From Cellulomonas timonensis (lineage in GTDB: Bacteria; Actinomycetota; Actinomycetes; Actinomycetales; Cellulomonadaceae), in NCBI RefSeq assembly GCF_900046455.1, contig NZ_FCOT01000011.1, forward strand, positions 248,001 to 312,000: a DNA stretch of 64,000 nucleotides, given 5' to 3'. The notes beneath the pieces were generated by a model. It was not told the DNA's origin and made no database searches. It saw only the letters and a program-made list of their open reading frames with translations. Of this stretch, positions 36,430 through 44,796 are shown piece after piece. Made by a program: the position numbers and the translations under genes. Every line of letters starts with the position of its first letter. The stretch's first letter is position 1.

Positions 36430-36849
36430 TCAGAGCTGCCCGGTCGCCTCGCGCCACGCCCGTTCCTTCTGGATCCACACGTTGTCCTGCGGGAACTCGT
36501 CGATGCTCGCGACGCGGCGGATCTCCGTCTTCATGCCGGGGCCTGCCAGGGGCGCCCGGGAGGCCCATTCGACCGCCTCCTCCCTCGAGGCAACGTCGAG
36601 GATCCAGAAGCCGCCGAACAGCTCCTTGGTCTCCCCGTACGGGCCGTCGGTGACCACGGGCGGGACAGAGGAGTAGTCGACGACGACGCCCTCGCCCGCG
36701 TCGTCGAGCCCCTCGGCCGCCACCAGCACGCCGGCGGAGATCATCTCGTCGTTGAAGCGCCCCATCGTCTCGAGCATGAGCGCGGGGTCGACGTCCTCGA
36801 ACGCCGCGAAGGCCTCGTCCGATGAACGCATGATCAGCATGTACTTCAT
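36430..36849 (-). CDS. YCII/DGPF-domain protein, partner of the ECF sigma factor
   Basis: 139 residues with the DGPF signature: MKYMLIMRSSDEAFAAFEDVDPALM, VVTDGPYGETKELFGGFWILDVASREEAVEWA and IRRVASIDEF. YCII-related proteins form dimeric ferredoxin-like barrels and are regularly encoded beside ECF42 sigma factors in Actinobacteria (family knowledge); their role is unclear. ATG at 36849 follows AGGAG. The sigma gene begins about 36 bases after its stop, in the same direction. Confidence 0.93.
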   Translation of the reverse strand: MKYMLIMRSSDEAFAAFEDVDPALMLETMGRFNDEMISAGVLVAAEGLDDAGEGVVVDYSSVPPVVTDGPYGETKELFGGFWILDVASREEAVEWASRAPLAGPGMKTEIRRVASIDEFPQDNVWIQKERAWREATGQL

Positions 36850-36966
36850 GGTCGTCTCCTCATGAGCGCGGGGTCCCTCTTGGACCCTCTCACCCTTGAG
36901 TCGAACGAGGGAACCGCTGAATCGACATCGGCGCCACAGCACTTCACGCGCGCCCATGCGGGGTGG

Positions 36967-37434
36967 TCAGACGGAGCCGCCGAGCGCGCCCGAGAGGAAC
37001 GCGACCATGCCGGCGGTGCCGAGCACCCCGCAGACGATGCCCACGATCGCCCGGCCCCGCCCGTGGCCGCCGTGCCGCGCGCGGGCCATCGCCCAGGCGC
37101 CGAGGCCGATCGCGAACGGGCCGAGCATCCAGATGCCGAGCGAGAGCAATCCGAGATACCCGGCGGTCACCGACTGCCACGAGCGGCCCACGGGGACGAT
37201 CCAGTGCATGACTGAGCCGGGGCCGTGGTCCGGTCCGGGCGCTGCGTACTGATAGCCGCCGTCAGGCTGCTGCGCGCCGAACGGCTGCGCGGCGTAGGGC
37301 TGCGCGCTGAACGGCGCCGCGGCAGGGTCGGGCGTGGTGTGCGTGGTCCACTCGACGCCGTCGAACCAGCGGAGCGAGCCGTGCGTGACGCCGTCGGGGT
37401 ACCAGCCGGGCGCAGCGGTCGGCGAGGTCGTCAT
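36967..37434 (-). CDS. DUF2510/DUF4190 small membrane protein
   Basis: 155 residues. The N-terminal DUF2510 motif ([26 protein letters not shown], about 8-33) leads into an Ala/Gln/Pro-rich linker and a C-terminal pair of hydrophobic segments ([33 protein letters not shown] and [23 protein letters not shown]) of the DUF4190 type. Both domains are common actinobacterial modules of unknown function, often together. ATG at 37434 or 37443; neither has a strong ribosome site. It is divergent from the maltokinase-cap-like gene. Confidence 0.88.
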   Translation of the reverse strand: MTTSPTAAPGWYPDGVTHGSLRWFDGVEWTTHTTPDPAAAPFSAQPYAAQPFGAQQPDGGYQYAAPGPDHGPGSVMHWIVPVGRSWQSVTAGYLGLLSLGIWMLGPFAIGLGAWAMARARHGGHGRGRAIVGIVCGVLGTAGMVAFLSGALGGSV

Positions 37435-37519
37435 GTGGCGCATATCGACGCGACCCGGGCCGGGCTTGAGCCTGCTGAACGGCCGTCACTCATTCGGTCG
37501 CGACCCTAGGATCGGCCCC

Positions 37520-38170
37520 ATGGCCCTCCTCTACTCAGCACAGCTCCGCCCGACCAAGTTCGAGCTCCTGGCCGGGTGGCTCCCGGCGCAGCAGTGGTTC
37601 GCCCACGACCCGGGCGCGGAGCTGGGGCGGCTCGGCGCGTTCCGGCTCGACGACCCGGCCGGCGAGGTCGGCGTCGAGGTCCTGCTGGTCGAGGTCGAGG
37701 GCGAGGTGCTGCAGGTGCCGCTGGCCTACCGCGGGGCGCCGTTGCCGGGCGCGGAGCAGTGGCTGGTCGGCACGATGGAGCACTCGGTGCTGGGCTCGCG
37801 CTGGGTGTACGACGCATGCGCCGACCCCGTCTACGCGAACGTGCTGGCCGCCGTCATGCGCGGCGACGCGGCGCAGGCGGAGGAGGTGCTGGTGGGTGAG
37901 GACGGCGTCGCGCGCCCGCGTGCCGCGAGTGTCACGGTGGGCGCGACGGGTCCCGCGGCGACCCTCCCCGAGGTGGCTCCGCTGCCCGATGACAGCCCGG
38001 CGCCGTGCGCCACCTCGGGCTCCGTGACGGCCATCCGCCTCGGGGCCGTCGATCTCGCCGTGAGGCGCGTGCTGGACCTCGACGCCCGCGGCCAGGACCT
38101 GCCCGGCGTGGTGGCCACGTGGCCCGGCCAGGCGGACCCCGTGCTGCTCGTCGCCGCCAGCCCGGCCTGA
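37520..38170 (+). CDS. Maltokinase N-terminal cap-like domain protein
   Basis: 216 residues resembling the N-terminal cap of actinobacterial maltokinases, without the kinase domain: LRPTKFELLAGWLPAQQWFAHDP at the start, then GVEVLLVEVEGEVLQVPLAYRG and VGTMEHSVLGSRWVYDACADPVYANVL. Stand-alone cap proteins are common in Actinobacteria; the role is not settled, perhaps carbohydrate-related. The ATG follows a weak site. It is followed by the regulatory region of the second MATE gene. Confidence 0.85.
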   Translation: MALLYSAQLRPTKFELLAGWLPAQQWFAHDPGAELGRLGAFRLDDPAGEVGVEVLLVEVEGEVLQVPLAYRGAPLPGAEQWLVGTMEHSVLGSRWVYDACADPVYANVLAAVMRGDAAQAEEVLVGEDGVARPRAASVTVGATGPAATLPEVAPLPDDSPAPCATSGSVTAIRLGAVDLAVRRVLDLDARGQDLPGVVATWPGQADPVLLVAASPA

Positions 38171-38230
38171 CCTCGGGCCGCAGCGCCCGTACCCGCATCA
38201 CACCCAGGAAAAATGTGCGTGACCATGCGG

Positions 38231-38246
38231 ATCGTAACGATACGAT
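38231..38246. promoter_or_regulatory. Dyad operator upstream of the second MATE gene
   Basis: ATCGTA and TACGAT arms (38231-38236, 38241-38246) with a 4-base spacer, in an AT-rich patch. TACGAT can serve as a -10 element. It lies 66 bases before the GTG at 38312 and looks like a TetR- or MarR-type operator. No such regulator is adjacent. Confidence 0.5.
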
Positions 38247-38263
38247 TCGGGGGCCACGACCAG

Positions 38264-38294
38264 AACGGCCATGGCGTCGCCGCTCCTGGCCGTT
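38264..38294 (+). promoter_or_regulatory. Hairpin in the 5' leader of the second MATE gene
   Basis: Perfect 8-bp arms (38264-38271 and 38287-38294) with a 15-base loop, ending 17 bases before the GTG. A leader hairpin here could be an attenuator or part of a riboswitch. No known riboswitch consensus was recognised. Confidence 0.35.
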
Positions 38295-38311
38295 GTTCGT
38301 GAGGCTGTGCT

Positions 38312-39799
38312 GTGTCCAAGGTCTTGACCACGGGAAGCCCGTGGCGCGTCGTGCTCGCCTTCGCTGTGCCGTTGCTCATCGGCAACGTCGTCCAGCAGCT
38401 CTACCAGGTGGTCGACGCGATCGTCGTGGGCCGCGTGATCGGCGTCGACGCGCTCGCGGCCGTGGGCGCCACCGGGAGCTTCCTGTTCCTGCTGCTCGGC
38501 TTCGCCTGGGGCCTGACGAACGGCTTCGCGATCCCGACGGCACAGGCCTTCGGCGCCGGCGACGCGGCAGCCGTCCGTCGCTCCGTCGCGGCCGGCGCGG
38601 TGCTCACGGGCGCGACCAGCGTCGTCCTCACCGTGCTCGCCCCGATGCTCGCGGGGCCCGCGCTGCGCCTGCTGCGCACCCCCGAGGAGCTCGTCCCGGA
38701 GGCCACCACCTTCGCCGTCGTGAGCTTCCTCGGCGCGAGCACCATGATGTTCTTCAACTTCCTCGCCGCGATCATCCGGGCCATTGGCGACTCCCGCACC
38801 CCGCTCGTGTTCCTCGCGATCAGCTGCCTGCTCAACATCGGCCTCGTGCTGGCGTTCGTCGGGAGCCTCGGCCTCGGCGTCGGGGGAGCGGCGTGGGCGA
38901 CTGTCGTCTCGCAGGGTGTCTCAGTGGCGCTGTGCCTGGCGTATGTGCGCCGCCGCGTCCCGGTGCTGCACGTGCGCCGCGAGGACTGGCGGGTCATCAG
39001 CCGCGCCGACCTGGGGCTGCACCTACGGCTCGGCCTGCCGATGGGCTTCCAGGCGTCGATCATCGCCATCGGCGCCATCGCCGTGCAGGTGCGCCTCAAC
39101 GACCTGGGCTCCGACGCGGTGGCCTCGTACACCGCCGCCACGCGCGTCGACGGCCTCGCGGTGGCGCTGCTCGCGTCGCTGGGCCTGGCCATGTCGATGT
39201 TCGTCGCACAGAACCACGGAGCGGGCCGGCCCGATCGCATCCGCCAGGGCGTGGCGCAGGGCGTGTGGATCTCGGTGGCCGGCGCCGTGGTGCTCGGCGC
39301 CGTGCTCATTGCGGCCGGCGCCCCGATCGTCCGGCTCTTCGTCGGGCAGGGGGAGGAGGAGGTCGTCGCGGCGGCCACGACCTACCTGGTCGTCAACGGC
39401 GCCCTGTACGTGGTGCTCGGCGTCCTCTTCGTGCTGCGCGGCGCCCTGCAAGGGCTGGGACACACCTTCGTCCCGACGCTCACCGGCGCGGTCGAGCTGG
39501 TCATGCGCGTGGGCGCCGCGATCGTGCTGGGCGCGGCCTTCGGGTTCGCCGGTGTCGTGTGGGGCAACCCGCTCGCCTGGATCGGCGCCGTCGCGATCCT
39601 CATCCCGGCGTATCTGAGGGCGCGCCGCCGTCTCGCCGAGACCCCCATCACCGCGCCCGTCGGCGAGGACGTGGTGGCGGACGTGCTGGTGCTGGAGGGC
39701 CCGATCGAGGGCTCGTCGGTGGTCGACGCCGTCATCCCCACGCAGATGGGCCCGCGCGACGCCACGGACGCGACGCCAGCGCCCCTCGCCCGGCACTAG
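38312..39799 (+). CDS. MATE family efflux transporter
   Basis: 495 residues with twelve hydrophobic segments: GSPWRVVLAFAVPLLIGNVVQQLYQVVDAIVVGRVIG at the start is typical of the NorM/VmrA-like bacterial MATE branch. The second half repeats the pattern (LGLPMGFQASIIAIGAIAVQVRLN, MSMFVAQNHGAGRPDRI). The C-terminal 50 residues (from about 445) are a hydrophilic tail. It exports cationic drugs or metabolites in exchange for H+ or Na+; the substrate is unknown. GTG at 38312 has a weak ribosome site. A dyad and a hairpin in the leader suggest regulation. Confidence 0.92.
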   Translation: MSKVLTTGSPWRVVLAFAVPLLIGNVVQQLYQVVDAIVVGRVIGVDALAAVGATGSFLFLLLGFAWGLTNGFAIPTAQAFGAGDAAAVRRSVAAGAVLTGATSVVLTVLAPMLAGPALRLLRTPEELVPEATTFAVVSFLGASTMMFFNFLAAIIRAIGDSRTPLVFLAISCLLNIGLVLAFVGSLGLGVGGAAWATVVSQGVSVALCLAYVRRRVPVLHVRREDWRVISRADLGLHLRLGLPMGFQASIIAIGAIAVQVRLNDLGSDAVASYTAATRVDGLAVALLASLGLAMSMFVAQNHGAGRPDRIRQGVAQGVWISVAGAVVLGAVLIAAGAPIVRLFVGQGEEEVVAAATTYLVVNGALYVVLGVLFVLRGALQGLGHTFVPTLTGAVELVMRVGAAIVLGAAFGFAGVVWGNPLAWIGAVAILIPAYLRARRRLAETPITAPVGEDVVADVLVLEGPIEGSSVVDAVIPTQMGPRDATDATPAPLARH

Positions 39800-39910
39800 G
39801 GCCGATATAGGCCGTATGTCCCTGCCGTCCACGGCATGCGCGCCCGACGATGGTGGGGGTCGGACACCCACCGACGCCACCATCCGCCGCCCCACACCCC
39901 GGAGCGCACC

Positions 39911-40129
39911 ATGAGCACCGTGACCCTGACCGTTCCTGCCCGCCGGACGCGTCCGGCCGATGCGCTGCGCCGGGCGCTGGAGTCCGCGCCGCCCCGCTGG
40001 GAGGCCGGCACCCGCGGACGCCTCGCCGGCTACGTCGTGGTGAGCGCTGCGGCGTGGACTGCCGTGGGGCTGCTGGGCGCCGCGGGTGTGAACCTGCTGC
40101 TCGAGTCACTGGTCGTGCTCGTCGGCTGA
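39911..40129 (+). CDS. Small single-pass membrane protein, unknown
   Basis: 72 residues: a basic N-terminal half (TVPARRTRPADALRRALESAPPRWEAGTRGRLAG) and one C-terminal hydrophobic segment (YVVVSAAAWTAVGLLGAAGVNLLLESLVVLVG). CGGAGCG lies just before the ATG. The topology suggests a small inner-membrane protein with a cytoplasmic N terminus. No family was recognised. Third-position GC is high, in keeping with a real gene. It is convergent with the RHH/SPFH operon. Confidence 0.6.
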   Translation: MSTVTLTVPARRTRPADALRRALESAPPRWEAGTRGRLAGYVVVSAAAWTAVGLLGAAGVNLLLESLVVLVG

Positions 40130-40136
40130 CGTCTCT

Positions 40137-40165
40137 GCCGCCGAGGGGGTTAGCCCTCCGGCGCG
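40137..40165. terminator. Imperfect hairpin between convergent genes
   Basis: CGCCG-AGGG and CCCTCCGGCG arms pair with a single bulged base around GGTTAG, between the small membrane protein stop and the RHH gene stop. It is a plausible bidirectional terminator. Confidence 0.4.
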
Positions 40166-40416
40166 GGTGACGCCGGGCGGCCCGGGCGGCGCTGCGGTCG
40201 GACATCGCGGGGGAGGCGCCCGGCGTCGGCCAGCGCGCGCCGCAGCAGCATCTCGATCTGGGCGTTGACGCTCCGCAGGTCGTCCGCCGCCCAGTGGGCG
40301 AGCGCGTCGTGCACGGAGGGGTCGAGCCGGAGCAGGACGGACTTGCGCGCCGCCGCCCGTGTGGGCGGCGGCGTCGCGGCTGGATCCGCAGCCCCCTGGG
40401 GATCCTCCGCCGTCAT
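40150..40416 (-). CDS. Ribbon-helix-helix (Arc-type) DNA-binding protein
   Basis: 88 residues. Between a Pro/Ala-rich N terminus and a basic tail, [41 protein letters not shown] has the strand-helix-helix pattern of Arc/MetJ repressors. Its start overlaps the SPFH gene stop by four bases (40413-40416), so the two are coupled. Similar small RHH proteins regularly follow SPFH-domain genes in Actinobacteria (pattern knowledge). It may repress its own operon through the GTGATATCAC site at 41432. Confidence 0.82.
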   Translation of the reverse strand: MTAEDPQGAADPAATPPPTRAAARKSVLLRLDPSVHDALAHWAADDLRSVNAQIEMLLRRALADAGRLPRDVRPQRRPGRPASPAPEG

Positions 40417-41381
40417 GAATACAGCGAGCCCGCGTTGATGACGGGGGTGGCGCGGGACTCACTGCACAGCACGACGAGCAGGTTCGACACCATGGAGGCG
40501 CGGCGCTCGTCGTCGAGGTTGACGATGCCGTCCTTCTCGAGGCGGCCCAGCGCGTCCTCGACCATGGACACCGCGCCCTCGACGATGCGCGAGCGGGCGG
40601 CGATGATCGCGCCGGCCTGCTGGCGCTGGAGCATGGCCTGGGCGATCTCCGGGGCGTAGGCGAGGTTGGAGATGCGCGCCTCGACGACCTCGATGCCGGC
40701 GATGACGACGCGGGCGGCGACCTCGGCGGCGATCTCGCCAGAGATGACGTCGGTGGCGCCGCGCAGGCTCTCCTCGCCCTCGTCGGCCTGGTCGTACGGG
40801 TGGGACATCGCGACGTGGCGCAGTGCCGACTCGGACTGCACCCGGACGAAGTCCGCGTAGTCCTCGACGGCGAAGCTGGCCCTGGCCGTGTCGGCCACCT
40901 GCCACACGACGATCGCCGCGATGTTGATCGGGTTGCCGTCGGCGTCGTTGACCTTGAGCTCGCTGGTCTCGAAGTTGCGGACCCGCACGGAGACCCGCTT
41001 GCGAGTGGTCAGCGGGACGGTGAAGACCAGGCCGGTGCGGCGGATGGTGCCGAGGTAGCGGCCGAAGAGCTGCACGACGAGGGTCTGCCCGGGGCTGATC
41101 ACGGACAGGCCGGTCATCAGCAGGGAGCCCAGGACGATCAGGCCCACGCCTGATGTCCCGAGCAGGCCTCCGCCGGTGGTGGCGGCCTCGGCGGCGACGA
41201 ACAGCGGGATCGAGGCGCCGAGCAGGGCGAGGGACACGAGGAGCATCAGCAGCGCGCCCCCGCTGCCCCAGGACCACGCGAGGCGTTCGGTGACGTCGAC
41301 GCGGGTGCCGTCGTGCCCCACCGGGCGGCCCGCGGGCTCGCCTCCGACGGACTCCTGCGGGGGTGTGGTGGTCTCGCTCAT
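40413..41381 (-). CDS. SPFH/band-7 domain membrane protein
   Basis: 322 residues: two N-terminal hydrophobic segments ([42 protein letters not shown]), then a stomatin/prohibitin-like SPFH domain (about 95-290) with [40 protein letters not shown] and the C-terminal helix [33 protein letters not shown]. Such proteins form membrane microdomain scaffolds. ATG at 41381 follows GAGAGGACC; an upstream ATG at 41441 lies in the promoter palindrome. It is coupled to the RHH gene. Confidence 0.93.
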   Translation of the reverse strand: MSETTTPPQESVGGEPAGRPVGHDGTRVDVTERLAWSWGSGGALLMLLVSLALLGASIPLFVAAEAATTGGGLLGTSGVGLIVLGSLLMTGLSVISPGQTLVVQLFGRYLGTIRRTGLVFTVPLTTRKRVSVRVRNFETSELKVNDADGNPINIAAIVVWQVADTARASFAVEDYADFVRVQSESALRHVAMSHPYDQADEGEESLRGATDVISGEIAAEVAARVVIAGIEVVEARISNLAYAPEIAQAMLQRQQAGAIIAARSRIVEGAVSMVEDALGRLEKDGIVNLDDERRASMVSNLLVVLCSESRATPVINAGSLYS

Positions 41382-41431
41382 CTCACGGTCCTCTCTGATG
41401 TCACGGGCGTCCCTGCCTCGCGTATAGCAAA

Positions 41432-41441
41432 GTGATATCAC
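41432..41441. promoter_or_regulatory. Palindrome in the SPFH promoter region
   Basis: GTGATATCAC, a perfect 10-bp AT-containing palindrome, lies 50 bases before the SPFH start and beside a -10-like TATACG on the minus strand. It also lies 66 bases before the divergent SDR gene. The coupled RHH protein is a candidate binder. Confidence 0.5.
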
Positions 41442-41506
41442 ATTACGCGATCGACAGAAGCAGAAATCAGCCCGACGTCCCCCGCCGGCGCTGCCAGACT
41501 GGGCCG

Positions 41507-42253
41507 ATGGCCGACAGGGCAGTGCTGGTGACGGGCGCGTCGCGGGGGATCGGAGCGGCGATCGCGCGGGCGTTCGCGGCGACGGGGGACCGGGTGGCCG
41601 TCCACCATGGCCGATCGACAGCGGCGGCGCAGGACGTGCTGGCCTCGCTCGACGGCGACGGCCACCTGCTCGTCCAAGCCGACCTGGCCGATCCGGTCGC
41701 CATCCTCGACATGGTCGACGCCGTCGCAGCGGAGTTCGGCCGGATCGACGTGCTGGTCAACAACGCCGGCGTCTTCATCCCGCACCCGATCACCGACACG
41801 TCCTACGAGCAATGGCAGAGCGCCTGGGCCGAGACCCTGGGCGTCAACCTCGTTGGCGCCGCCAACGCCACCTGGTGCGCCGTGCGGCACATGCCCGAGG
41901 GTGGCCGCATCGTCAACATCTCCTCGCGCGGCGCCTTCCGTGGCGAGCCGGGGCAGCCCGCCTACGGGGCGAGCAAGGCCGGGCTGATCGCCTTCGCGCA
42001 GTCGATGGCCCGCGCGCTGGGACCCCGCGGCATCGCGGTGACCACCGTCGCGCCCGGCTGGGTCGCCACCGACATGGCCGCCGCCCGGCTCGAGGGCCCC
42101 GAGGGCGATATCCGCCGCGCGGAGAGCCCGCTGGGCCGCGTCGCCACCCCGGAGGAGGTCGCCGCCGCGGTGCTCTACCTCGCGTCCCCCGAGGCCGAGC
42201 TGGCCAGCGGGACGGTGCTGGACCTCAACGGCGCCTCGCTCCTGCGGATGTAG
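41507..42253 (+). CDS. SDR family oxidoreductase
   Basis: Short-chain dehydrogenase/reductase, 248 residues. NAD(P)-binding [16 protein letters not shown] (about 8-23), NNAGV (about 84-88), catalytic Ser in [11 protein letters not shown] and YxxxK in [16 protein letters not shown]. Classic SDR sequence ending [11 protein letters not shown]. Acidic residues after the first strand are absent (VHHGRS), which favours NADP(H). The substrate is unknown. Divergent from the SPFH operon and convergent with the flavoprotein gene, 5 bases apart. Confidence 0.94.
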   Translation: MADRAVLVTGASRGIGAAIARAFAATGDRVAVHHGRSTAAAQDVLASLDGDGHLLVQADLADPVAILDMVDAVAAEFGRIDVLVNNAGVFIPHPITDTSYEQWQSAWAETLGVNLVGAANATWCAVRHMPEGGRIVNISSRGAFRGEPGQPAYGASKAGLIAFAQSMARALGPRGIAVTTVAPGWVATDMAAARLEGPEGDIRRAESPLGRVATPEEVAAAVLYLASPEAELASGTVLDLNGASLLRM

Positions 42254-42258
42254 CCGGC

Positions 42259-43581
42259 CTAGGCGCCCGCGTCCTCCGCCATGAGCGGCGCGAGGCCGTG
42301 GAAGACACCCTGCGGGTCGTGGCGGCGCTTCACCTCGGCCAGGCGCTCGTACGTGGCGCCCGGGTAGGCGTCCCGCGCCAAGTCCGGCCGGGGGTCCGAG
42401 GTGTACGCCGCGTAGACGCCGTCGAGGCGCGGCTCGACGGTCGACCACGCGTCACGCAGGTCGTCTTCCCGATCGGGCTTCGCCCACACCGCCACCAGCA
42501 CCTCGGCGGTGCGGTGCGCGAACGCCATCGCGTCGGGGGCCACGTCGTTGATGGCGCCGCCCGTCGAGCGGAGCTCGATCTGCGCGATCACGCGGTGGTC
42601 GAGCAGGGCGGCGACGGCCTTGGCGTCGGACGCCGTCATGCGCGGGAGGTAGCCGTTGCGCATCTTGATCCGCTGCTGGCCGGTGTGCCGATTGTCGCTG
42701 GGCGCCACGAGGGCGGCGTAGGGGACGAGCTGCGCCTGCTGCTGGAGCAGGGGCCCGATGTCCAGCACCTCTTCGAGGGCGGCGGTCGCGGCGTCCACGT
42801 CATCGCCGGCCCACACGAGCAGCGCCTGGGCGACGTGCGGCTCGCCCCGACGACCGCGGTACACGTTGAGGAAGCTGGTCAGCTCGCGGGGCGCGGCGGC
42901 CAGGTGATCGGCCCAGCGCTCGATGACGCCCGCCGTGTCGCTCGCGTCGAAGAGGAGGTTCGCGAAGACGACGTTGCCGCTGGGCAGCGCGACGGCCTCG
43001 AGCTCCAGGGCCGTGACGATGCCGACGTGCGACCCGGCGCCGCGCACCGCCCAGAACAGGTCGGGGTGGTGGTCGGCGTCGACGCGCAGCTGGCTGCCGT
43101 CCGCGAGGACCAGCTCCGCGGCGGTGACGTGGTCGACGGTCATCCCGTGCTTGCGGGCCAGGTAGCCGAGCCCGCCGGCGGTGGCGAGCCCGCCGACGCC
43201 GGTGTCGCCGAAGTTGCCGGACGTCATGGTCCAGCCACGCTCGGACAGCCGCTCGGCGACGTTCCCCCAGGTGGCGCCCGGTCCGACGCGGAACCGCCGG
43301 GCGGCGGGGTCCAGCACCTCGTAGCCGTCGATCCGGGAGACGTCGATGATGATGCCGCCGTCATTCGTGGACAGCCCGGCGATGCCGTGCCCGCCGGACC
43401 GCACCGACAGCGGCACGTCCTGCGTTCGGGCGTAGAGGACTGCCGCGGAGACGTCGTCGGCGTCCTTGGCCATGATCACGAGCGCGGGCCGGCCGACGGC
43501 CATGTAGGTCGATCGGACGTCGTCATACCCGGCGTCGCGCGGCGTGAACGTCTTGCCCTCCAGGCTGTCTCTTAGCCCCAT
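42259..43581 (-). CDS. FAD-binding oxidoreductase (PCMH/BBE, berberine-bridge type)
   Basis: 440 residues: FAD-binding PCMH domain (about 30-205) with SVRSGGHGIAGLSTNDGGIIIDVSR, whose His (about residue 65) is the usual covalent FAD site, and GNFGDTGVGGLATAGGLGYLARKHG; a substrate domain; and the C-terminal BBE segment (YERLAEVKRRHDPQGVFHG). Oxidises sugars or secondary alcohols with O2 in characterised relatives. ATG at 43581 begins one base after the stop of the luciferase-like gene, implying an operon. Confidence 0.92.
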   Translation of the reverse strand: MGLRDSLEGKTFTPRDAGYDDVRSTYMAVGRPALVIMAKDADDVSAAVLYARTQDVPLSVRSGGHGIAGLSTNDGGIIIDVSRIDGYEVLDPAARRFRVGPGATWGNVAERLSERGWTMTSGNFGDTGVGGLATAGGLGYLARKHGMTVDHVTAAELVLADGSQLRVDADHHPDLFWAVRGAGSHVGIVTALELEAVALPSGNVVFANLLFDASDTAGVIERWADHLAAAPRELTSFLNVYRGRRGEPHVAQALLVWAGDDVDAATAALEEVLDIGPLLQQQAQLVPYAALVAPSDNRHTGQQRIKMRNGYLPRMTASDAKAVAALLDHRVIAQIELRSTGGAINDVAPDAMAFAHRTAEVLVAVWAKPDREDDLRDAWSTVEPRLDGVYAAYTSDPRPDLARDAYPGATYERLAEVKRRHDPQGVFHGLAPLMAEDAGA

Positions 43582-43582
43582 C

Positions 43583-44626
43583 TCACGCTGCCGACGTTCT
43601 GCCGCGTGTGCTCCCCCTACGTCGTCCGCCGCGGCCGCAGGTGGGGAAAAGGGGCCGGGGCCGGGGGGGGCCCCCCGCCCCGCCGCGGCCCGGCGCCACA
43701 CGGATGACGGGCCGACCGCCTTCCGTGCCCGCCGCTGCGCGGTCCGCGGTGACGAGCTCGCGCAGCGCGGGGGCGACCTCCTGGCCGAACCTCGCGAGGT
43801 CGCGCGGGTTGTCGCTGCCGAGGATGAAGGTGGAGATCCCGTGGTCCAGCGCGACCACGGCGAGCTGCTCGACCCACTCCTCGGGCGGTCCGGAGAGCAG
43901 GCCGCCGCCGGCGGCGCCGAACTGGCCGTTGATGTTGAGCATGCGGCGGATCTCGGCGGGGTCGCGGCCCGCGTTCTGGGCGGCCTCGTCGATGACCGTG
44001 TTGCCAGCGGACAGGTCGGCGAGCGACTTCAGGTACCCGAGGGAGGGCAGCCAGCCGTCAGCCTTGGCGCCGGTGAGCCGCAGCATGCGCGGCTTGTAGG
44101 CGCCGAGCCACAGCTCGATGGGGTGCAGCGGGGCGGGGCCGCGCTTGGCGCCCTGGACGTGGTGGTGCGTGCCCCCGACGCGCAGCGGGCTGCGGTCCGA
44201 GGTGTCCCAGAGCCCGCGGAGGACGTCGATCGCCTCGCTGAGCGCGTCGACGGCCTGGCCGGGGGTCAGCCGCGTGGCGCCCATGGCCTCGATCGCGTCC
44301 CAGAACGATCCGGCGCCCAAACCGAGGTCGAGGCGCCCGCCGCTGAGCAGGTCGAGGCTGGCGGCGGCGCGGGCGAGCACGGCGGGCGGTCGCAGTGGCA
44401 CGTTCAGCACGTTGGGCGCGAGGCGCACGCGCTCGGTGCGGGCGGCGACGTAGCTGAGCAGCGTCCAAGTGTCGAGGAATCCGGGCTGGTACGGGTGGTC
44501 TTGGAAGCTGACCAGGTCCAGGCCCGCGCGCTCGGACTCCTGCGCGAGGCGGACGACCTGCTCGGGGGCGTTGTTGGCCGGGGTGAGGAAGGAGCCGAAG
44601 GTCAGGTCGTGCCCGTAGTCAGTCAT
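43583..44626 (-). CDS. LLM-class flavin-dependent oxidoreductase
   Basis: Luciferase-like monooxygenase fold, F420 or FMN dependent, 347 codons. LTFGSFLTPANNAPEQVVRLAQESERAGLDLVSFQDHPYQPGFLDTWTLLSYVAARTERVRL at the start and LGAGSFWDAIEAMG in the middle are typical. The last 30 residues (after VIRVAPG) are Gly/Pro/Arg-rich with rare codons (AGG, AGA, ACA), so the natural end is unclear; a run of eight G and six C at 43663-43676 may hide a frameshift or sequencing error. Transcribed before the BBE flavoprotein, with which it may form a redox pair. Confidence 0.88.
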   Translation of the reverse strand: MTDYGHDLTFGSFLTPANNAPEQVVRLAQESERAGLDLVSFQDHPYQPGFLDTWTLLSYVAARTERVRLAPNVLNVPLRPPAVLARAAASLDLLSGGRLDLGLGAGSFWDAIEAMGATRLTPGQAVDALSEAIDVLRGLWDTSDRSPLRVGGTHHHVQGAKRGPAPLHPIELWLGAYKPRMLRLTGAKADGWLPSLGYLKSLADLSAGNTVIDEAAQNAGRDPAEIRRMLNINGQFGAAGGGLLSGPPEEWVEQLAVVALDHGISTFILGSDNPRDLARFGQEVAPALRELVTADRAAAGTEGGRPVIRVAPGRGGAGGPPRPRPLFPTCGRGGRRRGSTRGRTSAA

Positions 44627-44648
44627 GTGGTGTGCGCCTCGCAGGATC

Positions 44649-44669
44649 GATGCCAGATCGTCTGGCATC
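44649..44669. promoter_or_regulatory. 21-base palindrome in the LLM-gene promoter
   Basis: Perfect 9-bp arms (44649-44657 and 44661-44669) around TCG, 23 bases before the LLM start on the minus strand. It is a likely repressor site or an RNA hairpin in the leader. Confidence 0.55.
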
Positions 44670-44688
44670 CCGATCGTAGGCCTCAGTA

Positions 44689-44702
44689 GTTGAAACTGCA
44701 AC
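44689..44702. promoter_or_regulatory. GTTG-N6-CAAC dyad (MarR-like site)
   Basis: GTTG (44689-44692) and CAAC (44699-44702) flank six bases in an AT-rich patch in the middle of the LLM/GH3 divergent region. The pattern is like MarR- or HxlR-type operators. The cognate regulator is not adjacent. Confidence 0.4.
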
Positions 44703-44718
44703 CAAATGCGATGGGTGT

Positions 44719-44732
44719 TCGAATCGATTCGA
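44719..44732. promoter_or_regulatory. LacI-type palindrome upstream of the GH3 gene
   Basis: TCGAATCGATTCGA is a perfect 14-bp palindrome, 64 bases before the GH3 GTG. Palindromes of this form are typical LacI-family operators at glycoside hydrolase genes. The regulator may be encoded elsewhere. Confidence 0.6.
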
Positions 44733-44796
44733 TGGAGAGGGCCACGGCGGGTACGGTGGGCGCGCAACTCCCCCGATGCCGTGAGAGGACACCCCC

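Noticed and set aside
44712-44734. GTTCGAATC-like T-loop, as in a tRNA
   Set aside because: No matching acceptor stem, anticodon arm or D-loop within tRNA distance; the bases are explained by a 14-bp palindrome.
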